In this document: one piece after another, positions 1-7,367 of the stretch | Numbering within the stretch: position 1 is the stretch's first letter | Layout: each line of letters begins with the position of its first letter | DNA from: Colimorpha sp045639845 | Lineage (GTDB): Bacteria; Bacteroidota; Bacteroidia; Bacteroidales; P3 | Length of the DNA stretch: 19,279 nt | NCBI GenBank assembly: GCA_045639845.1 | Contig: JAZUDW010000065.1 | Location: 1-19,279, forward strand | Reading direction: 5' to 3' | Notes under the pieces: generated by a model | The model's input: only the letters and a program-made list of their open reading frames with translations | The model's database searches: none | What the model was told of the DNA's origin: nothing | Translations under genes and position numbers: made by a program

Positions 1-1
1 G

Positions 2-1309
2 TTTCGTATTGCAGAGTTGCGGCTCACGATAGCTCGGCTTTTGGGCTACGACGACTATGCCTCTTATGCCTTGAGCGACAAGATGGCTCGCAGCACAGAC
101 AATGTTTTCCATTTTATGGACAACCTGATGGCTGCTGCCATGCCTGCTGCTCAGCGCGATTTGGAAGATGTGAAAGCTTTTGCAAGAGAGTCGGGGGCCG
201 ATGATGTGCTGGAGGGATATGACTTCATGTATTATAGCAATTGTCTGCGTCTGTCCAAATATGATTTCAATAAGGAACAGCTTCGTCCTTATCTGTCGGC
301 CGACAAGGTGCGCGACGGCATATTTGGTCTCTATGGCCGTCTGTATGGCATCAGTTTCAAAGAGAATCACGAGGTGGAGGTGTATCATCCCGATGTAAAA
401 GTGTTTGAAGTATGGGATGGACAACGCTTGAGTGGAGATTCAAGTCAACAACTCATCGAGTCGACAACTCATCAACGCTTCATGGGCCTGCTGTATTTGG
501 ACTTGCACCCTCGGACCAGCAAGCGTGGAGGTGCATGGATGACAGAGTTTAGGGGCCAGCATCATGAGGGTGACAAAGATATACGTCCGCTGATCCAGGT
601 GGTGTGCAATTTCTCGAAACCAGTGGGTGACAATCCTGCTTTGCTCAGCTTCGATGAGGTGGAAACCTTCATGCATGAGATGGGACACGCTATGCACGGT
701 ATGCTGAGCGATGTGCGTTTTGAGAGCATCGGTGGCACCAATGTGATGCGCGACTTTGTGGAGATGCCTAGCCAAGTGATGGAAAATTGGTGTTACGAGC
801 CGGAGTTTGTGTCGTCGTTTGCTCATCATTACGAGACAGGTGAGCCTATGCCTGAAGTTTTTATCGACAAGATACGGCGTAGCAAGAACTATCTTTCGGG
901 TTGGCTCTGTGTGCGACAGCTCAATCTAGGCTATACTGATTTGGCGTTCCATACATTGCGTGGACCTGCTGGTACGAATAGTGTGGCCGATTTTGAAAAT
1001 AAAGTTATGCGACAATTGCTGCCCTCGTTGCCTGGTTGTAATACCAGCACGGCTTTCTCCCATATCTTTGCTGGAGGCTATGCTGCGGGATACTATGGTT
1101 ACAAATGGGCGGAGGCTTTGGATGCAGATATCTTCAGCCATTTCAAGGATCAGGGTGTCTTTAATAGCAGTGTCGCTCGGTCGTTTCGAGATATTATCTT
1201 GTCCAAAGGTGGCACGGAGCATCCTGCCGATCTCTTCCACCGCTTTATGGGCAGAGACCTCAACCCCGATGCTCTTATAGAACGTAGCGGATTTAAGAAG
1301 GGAGAGTGA
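2..1309 (+). CDS. dcp: M3 family peptidyl-dipeptidase, 5' end outside window
   Basis: Zinc metallopeptidase of the M3 (thimet oligopeptidase/Dcp) family, which cleaves short peptides, typically releasing C-terminal dipeptides. The reading frame is open from base 2 to a TGA at 1307-1309. About 435 residues are present against roughly 690 for the family, so the N-terminal third is cut off by the window edge and an internal TTG at 17 is not a real start. The zinc-binding HEMGH is encoded at 674-688, and the third zinc ligand is the Glu of FVEMPSQ at 761-763. The substrate-binding region AGGYAAGYYGYKW near 1070-1108 matches the C-terminal Gly/Tyr-rich stretch of Dcp. No signal peptide can be judged because the N-terminus is missing. 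The next gene, rnr, is 262 bp away on the same strand, with a repeat between. Family assignment is firm; the choice of dcp over another M3 member is inferred from the FVEMPSQ context. Confidence 0.93.
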   Translation, partial: FRIAELRLTIARLLGYDDYASYALSDKMARSTDNVFHFMDNLMAAAMPAAQRDLEDVKAFARESGADDVLEGYDFMYYSNCLRLSKYDFNKEQLRPYLSADKVRDGIFGLYGRLYGISFKENHEVEVYHPDVKVFEVWDGQRLSGDSSQQLIESTTHQRFMGLLYLDLHPRTSKRGGAWMTEFRGQHHEGDKDIRPLIQVVCNFSKPVGDNPALLSFDEVETFMHEMGHAMHGMLSDVRFESIGGTNVMRDFVEMPSQVMENWCYEPEFVSSFAHHYETGEPMPEVFIDKIRRSKNYLSGWLCVRQLNLGYTDLAFHTLRGPAGTNSVADFENKVMRQLLPSLPGCNTSTAFSHIFAGGYAAGYYGYKWAEALDADIFSHFKDQGVFNSSVARSFRDIILSKGGTEHPADLFHRFMGRDLNPDALIERSGFKKGE

Positions 1310-1330
1310 TGGTTTGGGGAACTGTGATTC

Positions 1331-1540
1331 TTTTGTGATCAGTAAAAAGTGATCTGTGAGCTGACAATACTCCCAGCAGGTACACTCGTAGGATTACGGA
1401 TCAGAAGGTCAAAACAACAACCCGACCGGAGGTCTGCGACCGAAGTGGAGCAAACTGCTACAGCTATCGATGCAGAGCTAACAACGACTGAATCACTGAT
1501 TACTGAAAAAACATACTTGTTGAATCACCGATCACAAAAA
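1331..1540 (-). repeat. Diverged MITE-like element between dcp and rnr
   Basis: The 262-bp gap between dcp and rnr is bounded by an inverted repeat: TTTTGTGATCAGT at 1331-1343 and its complement at 1527-1539, 12 of 13 matching. Bases 1431-1451, read on the minus strand, match the core of the element at 12,646-12,958 (GCTCCACTTCGGTCGC then GACC, one mismatch in 21), and weaker similarity continues on both sides. This suggests an old relative of that element in the opposite orientation. An open frame of 72 codons runs through here but has no recognisable protein features and is probably chance. No clear TAnnTTTG promoter for rnr was seen. Confidence 0.5.
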
Positions 1541-1571
1541 AACAACATCAACATAACTAAAAAATAAAACG

Positions 1572-3977
1572 ATGAACACAGACAAAATTGGAATGCAGAT
1601 ACTCAAGGTGTTTGCAAACAGTCCCTTTTCAGCATTGAATTATAAACAAGTGGCAGCCAAAGTGGGTGCCTACGACAAGGCCTATCGCGAGCTGGTGCAT
1701 GTTACTATATTGCAGATGGCAGAAGAAAAAGTATTGTTGGAAGAGGGTAGAGGTAAATATAAACTGAGTCCCAAATTTATTGACGATGATTTGCTGCCTA
1801 AGAACTATCTGATTGGCACTATCGATATGAAGCAGACGGGTAAGGCCTATGTGATACCTAAGACGGAAGGCCTCGAAGATGTGATGATTGCCCCCAACTA
1901 TACTAACCATGCTCTTCACGGTGACACGGTGAAGATCGTGATGTTTCCTCGTCGTAAGATGCATAAGCCCGAAGGTCAGGTGGTTGAGATTCTGCAAAGA
2001 GCTAAGACCCGTTTCGTGGGCCGCATACAGCGTCAGGGCAAGTTTGCCTTCTTGATTCCGGATAATCGAAATATGGTGATCGATATCTTTATCCCCATAA
2101 GCGACTTGGCTGGTGCACAAGACGGTGAGAAGGCGTTGGTAGAGATGACTGATTGGCCTGTGAATATGCACAATCCTGTGGGTAGGGTGGTGAAGCGCCT
2201 GGGTGCCCCTGGCGACAACAACGTAGAGATGCAATCTATTTTGGCCGAATACGACTTTCCCCTCGATTTCCCTAGCGATGTTTTGGCTGCTGCCAATGAG
2301 ATAAAAGAACCGTCGGATAAAGAACTGGTCCACCGCAAGGATTTTCGCTCCACTACAACTTTTACCATTGACCCTGCTGATGCCAAGGATTTCGACGATG
2401 CTCTCTCTTTCAAAGAATTGAAGAACGGAAACTATGAAGTGGGGGTTCATATTGCCGATGTGTCGTATTATGTGAAACCGGGGTCGGCTATAGACCGCGA
2501 GGCCTACGACCGTGGTACGAGTGTCTATTTGGTGGACCGCACTATACCTATGCTGCCCGAGCGTCTCTGCAACGAACTTTGTTCGCTTAGGCCCAATGAG
2601 GATAAGTTGTGCTTCTCGGCAGTGTTTGAAATGACTCCCAATGCGGAGGTGTTGTCTGCTTGGTTTGGAAAAACAATAATCAACAGTTATCGCAGACTCT
2701 GCTACGAGGAGGCTCAAGAGGTGATAGAACAGGGGCGCTGGATAGATCGCGGCAACACCAACGACAAGGTGGTAGGTGAAGCGATTTTGAAACTGCACCG
2801 ATTGGCTGCAATAATGCGCGAGGCTCGCTATCAAGACGGCGCTATCAACTTTGAAAGCCGGGAAGTGAAATTTATTCTGGACGAGAATGCCAAACCTACT
2901 GGCGTTTATATCAAAGAATCGAAAGAGGCCAACTGGCTTATAGAAGAATTTATGCTACTGGCCAACAAGAAAGTGGCCGAACATGTGGGGGAACGCAAGA
3001 AAAAAGGCGTTGAGGAGAAGTGTGAATCCAGGACTTTCGTGTATCGTGTGCACGATGAACCTAATCCAGAGAAACTCAACACTTTCGTTGAGTTTGTGTC
3101 GAAACTGGGATTTAAGATCCATACGAGCAGCCGCAAGGCGTTGGCTCAGTCGTACAACAATCTTTTCAACACTATTGCCGGCCGTGGCGAAGAGTATATG
3201 ATCGACAGCATTGCTATCCGCACTATGTCGAAAGCCTACTATAGCACGCAGAATATTGGTCATTATGGGTTGGCCTTCCCCTTCTATACGCACTTTACTT
3301 CGCCAATTCGTCGTTACCCCGATCTCATGGTGCATCGTTTGCTGATGAGTTATCTTGAAGGCGGCCGTAGTGTAAGTGCCGACGAGTTTGAGGAATACTG
3401 CCGTCATTGCTCAATAATGGAAAAGAAGGCTGCAGATGCAGAGCGTAGCAGTGTTAAATACAAACAGGCAGAATTTCTTGCCGACAAGGTCGGTCAGACT
3501 TTCCCGGCTCTCATTTCGGGTGTGAGCAAATGGGGTCTCTATGCCGAGATAGAAGGCAACAAGTGTGAGGGTATGATTGCCATTGCCAGTCTCAAAGGCG
3601 ATTACTACATGCTTGATGAAGACAACTACCAGGTGATAGGTCGCCGTTATGGCCATTGCTACAAACTGGGTGATGCAGTGACCATTCGTGTGAAGGGCGT
3701 GGACATGGTGAAGAAGCTAATCGATTTCGAACTAGTGGATACCGAAAGCGATGGCATGGATTATGCCAAGGCTGATAGCCGCACTCGTAGCCGCGGGGGG
3801 GATAAAGACGTTAGAGGCACCAGACGTCGTTCGGAGAAGAGGCTAGATGCGAAGTGTTCCCGAACCATAGGTGTAAAACAGGCATCGGCCAAAGTTGCTA
3901 AAGGTAAGTCGGAAAAGAGAGCTAAAGGCAAGTCGGCAGCTTCTCGTTCTTCTCGTAAAAAGAAACAAACAGAATAG
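1572..3977 (+). CDS. rnr: Ribonuclease R, 3'-5' exoribonuclease
   Basis: Cytoplasmic hydrolytic 3'-to-5' exoribonuclease of the RNB (RNase II/R) family, able to degrade structured RNA in mRNA and rRNA turnover. The 801 residues show the full RNase R order: an N-terminal winged-helix region (about 1-65), two cold-shock-type RNA-binding domains (about 75-220), the RNB catalytic domain, an S1 domain (about 641-722) and a very basic Lys/Arg/Ser tail (about 735-801). The metal-binding catalytic signature DPADAKDFDDA begins at residue 267, with the essential aspartates at 267, 273, 275 and 276. The winged helix and basic tail separate it from RNase II. The ATG at 1572 gives a full-length family N-terminus and is preceded by an A-rich stretch rather than a Shine-Dalgarno site. 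A run of seven G (3795-3801) sits in the tail region. Two hairpins follow the stop codon. Confidence 0.97.
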   Translation: MNTDKIGMQILKVFANSPFSALNYKQVAAKVGAYDKAYRELVHVTILQMAEEKVLLEEGRGKYKLSPKFIDDDLLPKNYLIGTIDMKQTGKAYVIPKTEGLEDVMIAPNYTNHALHGDTVKIVMFPRRKMHKPEGQVVEILQRAKTRFVGRIQRQGKFAFLIPDNRNMVIDIFIPISDLAGAQDGEKALVEMTDWPVNMHNPVGRVVKRLGAPGDNNVEMQSILAEYDFPLDFPSDVLAAANEIKEPSDKELVHRKDFRSTTTFTIDPADAKDFDDALSFKELKNGNYEVGVHIADVSYYVKPGSAIDREAYDRGTSVYLVDRTIPMLPERLCNELCSLRPNEDKLCFSAVFEMTPNAEVLSAWFGKTIINSYRRLCYEEAQEVIEQGRWIDRGNTNDKVVGEAILKLHRLAAIMREARYQDGAINFESREVKFILDENAKPTGVYIKESKEANWLIEEFMLLANKKVAEHVGERKKKGVEEKCESRTFVYRVHDEPNPEKLNTFVEFVSKLGFKIHTSSRKALAQSYNNLFNTIAGRGEEYMIDSIAIRTMSKAYYSTQNIGHYGLAFPFYTHFTSPIRRYPDLMVHRLLMSYLEGGRSVSADEFEEYCRHCSIMEKKAADAERSSVKYKQAEFLADKVGQTFPALISGVSKWGLYAEIEGNKCEGMIAIASLKGDYYMLDEDNYQVIGRRYGHCYKLGDAVTIRVKGVDMVKKLIDFELVDTESDGMDYAKADSRTRSRGGDKDVRGTRRRSEKRLDAKCSRTIGVKQASAKVAKGKSEKRAKGKSAASRSSRKKKQTE

Positions 3978-3993
3978 TCTCCAAGTGCGGAGA
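3978..3993 (+). terminator. Small hairpin directly after rnr
   Basis: TCTCC pairs with GGAGA around a 6-base loop, starting at the base after the rnr stop codon, and four T follow about 5 bases later. This is a short, weak terminator-like stem; its role is inferred only from position. Confidence 0.35.
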
Positions 3994-4003
3994 AATCCTT
4001 TTG

Positions 4004-4061
4004 ACGGATACTGACTTTTGGCGAAAAAAGACGCTTCGCTTTGGTGAAAGTCGGTATCCGT
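4004..4061. terminator. Long imperfect hairpin after rnr
   Basis: A 15-bp arm at 4004-4018 (ACGGATACTGACTTT) pairs with 4047-4061 with a single T.G wobble. The loop holds a further GCGAA/TTCGC pairing. A T-rich stretch (TTGCTTCTTTCTTTT) follows, which fits a rho-independent terminator for rnr, although the loop is longer (28 bases) than usual. It could instead be a remnant of a palindromic repeat. Confidence 0.5.
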
Positions 4062-4156
4062 TGCTTCTTTCTTTTATGTTTGTAGGTATTGGCTTTATCG
4101 AGACTCCTTGATGGATCTCACTTTTACTATTAGTTTCATAATTTAAAAAAAAAGCG

Positions 4157-4164
4157 TATCTTTG
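4157..4164 (+). promoter_or_regulatory. Bacteroidetes -7 box of lysS promoter
   Basis: TATCTTTG matches the TAnnTTTG -7 consensus of the Bacteroidetes primary sigma factor. It is preceded by an A9-10 tract and lies about 70 bp before the lysS start. The same arrangement (A-tract, then TATCTTTG) recurs at 12,065-12,072. The -33 element is not clear. Confidence 0.7.
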
Positions 4165-4180
4165 CACTTTAAGCTTTAAT

Positions 4181-4206
4181 GCCTCTGCTTGAGGCTAGTG
4201 CTTTTT
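4181..4206 (+). promoter_or_regulatory. Hairpin plus T-run in the lysS leader
   Basis: GCCTC (4181-4185) and GAGGC (4191-4195) form a perfect 5-bp stem with a 5-base loop, inside the predicted 5' untranslated region of lysS. A T5 run begins 6 bases later (4202-4206), followed by AAATTTTT. This resembles a weak terminator upstream of the coding region, so attenuation is possible, but no T-box or lysine-riboswitch features are visible. Confidence 0.3.
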
Positions 4207-4236
4207 AAATTTTTGATAATTAAAATATAATATATT

Positions 4237-5964
4237 ATGGCTGAATTAAGCGAACAAGAACAAATTAGGCGAAATTCGCTGAACGAGCTCAAGAAATTGG
4301 GCATCAACCCTTATCCCGCCAATCTTTATGAGGTAAACGCTACAAGTAGTGACATCCTTGAAAAGTTTCCTACCGACCAATCGTTATTTCAAGAGGTGAG
4401 CATTGCAGGCCGTATCATGAGCCGTCGTATCATGGGTGCTGCTTCTTTTGCTGAATTACAAGACAGTTTCGGAAGAGTACAGATCTATGTGAAACGCGAT
4501 GAGATTTGTCCCGACGAGGATAAAACACTCTACAACACAGTGTGGAAACGTCTGCTTGACATTGGCGACATCGTAGGTGTGACGGGTTATGTGTTTATCA
4601 CCCAAATGGGCGAGGTGAGCATTCATGTGAAGACTCTCACGGTACTGAGCAAGAGTCTGCGTCCGTTGCCTATCGTTAAGGAGAAAGATGGTGTGGTGTA
4701 TGACGCCTTTACCGATACTGAACAGCGCTACCGTATGCGCTATGTGGATTTGATTGTGAACCCCCAGGTCCGCGAGACTTTCGTAAAACGTGCCAAGATT
4801 ATCAACACGATGCGCGATTTCTTCAACGAACAAGGTTATCTAGAAGTGGAGACTCCTGTGCTGCAGAGTATTCCAGGTGGTGCAGTAGCCCGTCCTTTCA
4901 TCACTCATCACAATAGTTTGGATATTGACCTATATTTGCGTATTGCCGATGAACTGTATCTGAAACGCCTAATAGTAGGCGGATATCCTGGTGTGTATGA
5001 GTTTTCGCGCAATTTCCGCAACGAGGGTATGGACCGCACCCACAATCCTGAGTTTACCTGCATGGAGATTTATGTGGCCTACAAGGATTACAATTGGATG
5101 ATGACCTTCGTAGAGAATATGCTTTCTCGCATTGCTATGGCTCTTCATGGTACCACTAAGTTGAACGTGTGGGGCAATGAAATCGATTTCGGTGGTCCTT
5201 TCCGTCGTGTACCTATGTGCGAGCTAATCAAAGAGCAGACTGGTTATGAAGTAGGCGGCATGAACGAAGATCAACTCAGAGAGACTTGTAAGGCACTTAA
5301 TGTGGAATTTGACGAGACGATGGGCAAAGGAAAATTGATTGACGCTATCTTTGGTGAGAAATGCGAGCATCTGCTTATCCAGCCTACCTTTGTGACGGAC
5401 TACCCCATAGAAATGTCGCCTCTCTGCAAACGCCATCGCGACAACCCTGACCTCACTGAACGTTTCGAACTTTTCGTGAATGGTAAGGAATTAGCCAATG
5501 CTTATAGTGAGTTGAATGATCCGATCGACCAGCTGGGCCGCTTTCAAGAACAGCTGCGCCTGAGCGAGAAAGGTGACGATGAGGCTATGTTTATCGATAT
5601 GGATTTTGTGCGTGCATTGGAGTATGGTATGCCGCCTACTTCTGGTATGGGCATCGGTATAGATCGTCTTGTGATGATGATGACCGACGAGCAGAGCATT
5701 CAGGATGTTCTTTTCTTCCCCCAGATGCGTCCCGAGAAGAAACCTACTGTGACTACCGACGAGGAGTTTGTAGCTCAGGGTGTGGCTCAGGAGTGGGTTC
5801 CTATGCTCCGCAAAGCAGGTATCAACACCTTGGCTCAGTTGCATGAGGCTAACCCCAACAAATTGTACAATGACCTAAACGGCCTTCGTAAGAAAAACAA
5901 ACTTGATATCGCTCCTGTTCAGAAAGAAGCTGTTGAGCAGTGGATCTCTGGAGACAGAAATTAA
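4237..5964 (+). CDS. lysS: Lysyl-tRNA synthetase, class II, with C-terminal extension
   Basis: Charges tRNA-Lys with lysine using ATP, in the cytoplasm. The 575 residues contain an N-terminal OB-fold anticodon-binding domain (about 50-150) and the class II catalytic core. Motif 2 is FRNEG at 260-264, continuing into the HNPEF segment, and motif 3 is GMGIGIDR at 470-477. Escherichia coli LysS ends near residue 505; here about 70 further residues (503-575) follow, predicted helical and containing a W..ML.KAGI.TLAQL pattern like helix-hairpin-helix modules. An extension of this size also occurs in other Bacteroidetes LysS proteins. The ATG at 4237 gives the expected short helix MAELSEQEQIRRNSL before the OB fold. 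It has its own promoter (4157-4164) and is probably a single-gene unit, since a hairpin and a 580-bp gap follow. Confidence 0.98.
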   Translation: MAELSEQEQIRRNSLNELKKLGINPYPANLYEVNATSSDILEKFPTDQSLFQEVSIAGRIMSRRIMGAASFAELQDSFGRVQIYVKRDEICPDEDKTLYNTVWKRLLDIGDIVGVTGYVFITQMGEVSIHVKTLTVLSKSLRPLPIVKEKDGVVYDAFTDTEQRYRMRYVDLIVNPQVRETFVKRAKIINTMRDFFNEQGYLEVETPVLQSIPGGAVARPFITHHNSLDIDLYLRIADELYLKRLIVGGYPGVYEFSRNFRNEGMDRTHNPEFTCMEIYVAYKDYNWMMTFVENMLSRIAMALHGTTKLNVWGNEIDFGGPFRRVPMCELIKEQTGYEVGGMNEDQLRETCKALNVEFDETMGKGKLIDAIFGEKCEHLLIQPTFVTDYPIEMSPLCKRHRDNPDLTERFELFVNGKELANAYSELNDPIDQLGRFQEQLRLSEKGDDEAMFIDMDFVRALEYGMPPTSGMGIGIDRLVMMMTDEQSIQDVLFFPQMRPEKKPTVTTDEEFVAQGVAQEWVPMLRKAGINTLAQLHEANPNKLYNDLNGLRKKNKLDIAPVQKEAVEQWISGDRN

Positions 5965-5985
5965 TGTGATTGATTGTGATAATTG

Positions 5986-6043
5986 AACTGTTGATTTGTT
6001 TGAATGTTTGGATGAATAGTCCCATTCCGACAAGTCAACAGTT
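5986..6043. terminator. Hairpin after lysS
   Basis: AACTGTTGATTTG (5986-5998) pairs with 6031-6043 over 13 bp with one wobble, and GAATG/CATTC (6002-6006 with 6023-6027) extends the stem inward. It begins 22 bp after the lysS stop. There is no good T-run downstream, so termination is inferred from position and stem length. Confidence 0.4.
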
Positions 6044-6179
6044 TGATAATCGAAACCTTCGGTACGAAAGACGCAAAGTTAAATTAGAAACTCAATAGAT
6101 AACAATTTATAATCTGTATATTGCCTTGTTTTGCACTTTGTGTCTTGAAATGAATTTTGCTATTCTTTGAAAGACGTAT

Positions 6180-6418
6180 TTAGTGATGATGAAAAAATAA
6201 GTTGGCTTCATTTCAGTTGCTGACCTTGGCTGCACTTCGGTCGCCGACCATAGTTCGGGTGATATGATTTGGCTTAGATTGTCGAGTTATTTTCACATTG
6301 AGAAGATGGAGCATGGCGGGCTACACGACTGATGAACAATAGAAAAAGAGTCGACAAGATGGGCTAAAGCATATTAAAGAATGAAACATTATCTCAAGTT
6401 ATTTTATATCATCACTTA
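6180..6418 (+). repeat. MITE-like interspersed repeat, copy A
   Basis: A 239-bp non-coding element inside the 580-bp gap between lysS and the next gene. Its left end TTAGTGATGATGAA is an imperfect inverted match of its right end (read on the minus strand, TAAGTGATGATAT), and similarity continues through an AAAATAA tract for about 20 bp. It aligns along nearly its full length with the copy at 12,646-12,958, including the nearly identical core TCGCCGACCATAGTT and the stretch around GATTGTCGAGTTATTT. No open frame of any size lies within it, so it is non-autonomous if mobile. The rest of the gap (6044-6179 and 6419-6545) is AT-rich with A-tracts, and I see nothing else definable there. Confidence 0.75.
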
Positions 6419-6545
6419 TTCTATGGTGGGTAGTCGAACTTTTGAGAAATCAGCAAAAAAAGTCTCAGCGATATCGTCTTCTTTGCTGCAAAAAAAGCAC
6501 TTGCTCGATTAATGATTCTCATTACTGATCGTTAAAACAAAAAAT

Positions 6546-7190
6546 ATGATCCAAATAAAAGAATTTACCTTCAATCATTTTCAAACCAACTGCTACATTC
6601 TCTTCGATGAGGTTACTAACGAGTGTGCTGTTGTTGACCCCTGTATGGAGGCCGACTACGAGGTGCGTATGCTGGATCAGTTTATCGCCTCTCATCAGCT
6701 TGCCCCTGTTTTGTTGCTCCTTACCCATGCTCATACCGACCATATTTGTGGCGTGCAGCATGTGGCAGAAAAGTATCATCTTCCTATCACAACTCATCGG
6801 GATAGCCAACCTTGGCTCCGTAATGCTGGCGGTTATGGCTCTGTGTTGGGGTTTAATGTCTCTTCCTTGGGCCACCTAGATATGAAATATATTGCTGATG
6901 GAGATACTTTGACTCTGGGTGAAGGGAAAATTGATTGTCGTTGGGTTCCAGGCCACTGTCCCGGAAGTATGGTCTTCGTGCTCCATAATGAACAGGTGGC
7001 TATCACTGGCGATACTCTATTTCGTATGAGTATAGGCCGTACGGATCTTGAAGGTGGCGACTTCAATCAACTGATGGGAAGACTCAAAAGTCAGGTACTG
7101 ACGCTTGATCATGATTTCGTCATTCTACCTGGTCACGGTGACTGCTCTACGATAGCAGAAGAAGTTAACATGAATCCGTTTATAGTTTGA
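6546..7190 (+). CDS. Metallo-beta-lactamase-fold hydrolase (glyoxalase II-like)
   Basis: Small cytoplasmic metallohydrolase of the MBL superfamily, in the glyoxalase II/YcbL-like group whose members hydrolyse thioesters such as S-lactoylglutathione; the actual substrate here is unknown. The 214 residues carry the metal site THAHTDH (His61, His63, Asp65, His66), a GDTLF motif supplying the bridging aspartate, and the C-terminal PGHGDCSTIAEEVNMNPF, which is typical of the short YcbL-type proteins. It lacks the C-terminal substrate-binding domain of true glyoxalase II, which is longer (about 250 residues). No signal peptide is seen. The ATG at 6546 follows an A-rich stretch and begins at the expected first beta strand. 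A terminator-like hairpin lies 30 bp past the stop. Confidence 0.9.
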   Translation: MIQIKEFTFNHFQTNCYILFDEVTNECAVVDPCMEADYEVRMLDQFIASHQLAPVLLLLTHAHTDHICGVQHVAEKYHLPITTHRDSQPWLRNAGGYGSVLGFNVSSLGHLDMKYIADGDTLTLGEGKIDCRWVPGHCPGSMVFVLHNEQVAITGDTLFRMSIGRTDLEGGDFNQLMGRLKSQVLTLDHDFVILPGHGDCSTIAEEVNMNPFIV

Positions 7191-7219
7191 TAGGGTTCTT
7201 AATGTCTTAGTGTCTCTTC

Positions 7220-7250
7220 GTTAACGCAGTAGCATTAACTTAGTTTTTTT
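7220..7250 (+). terminator. Rho-independent terminator after MBL hydrolase
   Basis: GTTAACGC (7220-7227) and GCATTAAC (7232-7239) form an 8-bp stem with one mismatch and a 4-base loop, followed by TTAG and a T7 run (7244-7250). Stem, T-run and distance from the stop all fit an intrinsic terminator. Confidence 0.65.
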
Positions 7251-7367
7251 ACAAGTAAATTGAATCGATAGTTCTGTGATAAAGTTGATGGACGGTGAAA
7301 AAAGTAGAGGGTTCTGGGCGTTCCATTTTGTCTTTCCTCTTATGCCGCTGATTTTTTTATATAATCT

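Noticed and set aside
1420..1470. tRNA-like or small structured RNA around the GACCGGAGGTC stem in the dcp-rnr gap
   Set aside because: No acceptor, anticodon or T-arm can be folded; the sequence is better explained as a diverged copy of the interspersed repeat.
1349..1567. 72-codon open frame between dcp and rnr
   Set aside because: It starts at GTG, lies mostly within the inverted-repeat element, shows no protein features and ends only 5 bp before rnr. It is probably chance.
1629..2834. 401-codon open frame on the minus strand inside rnr
   Set aside because: It is antisense to the conserved catalytic core of RNase R, its product has no recognisable domain, and it has no promoter or conserved neighbour; such long antisense frames arise from codon bias.
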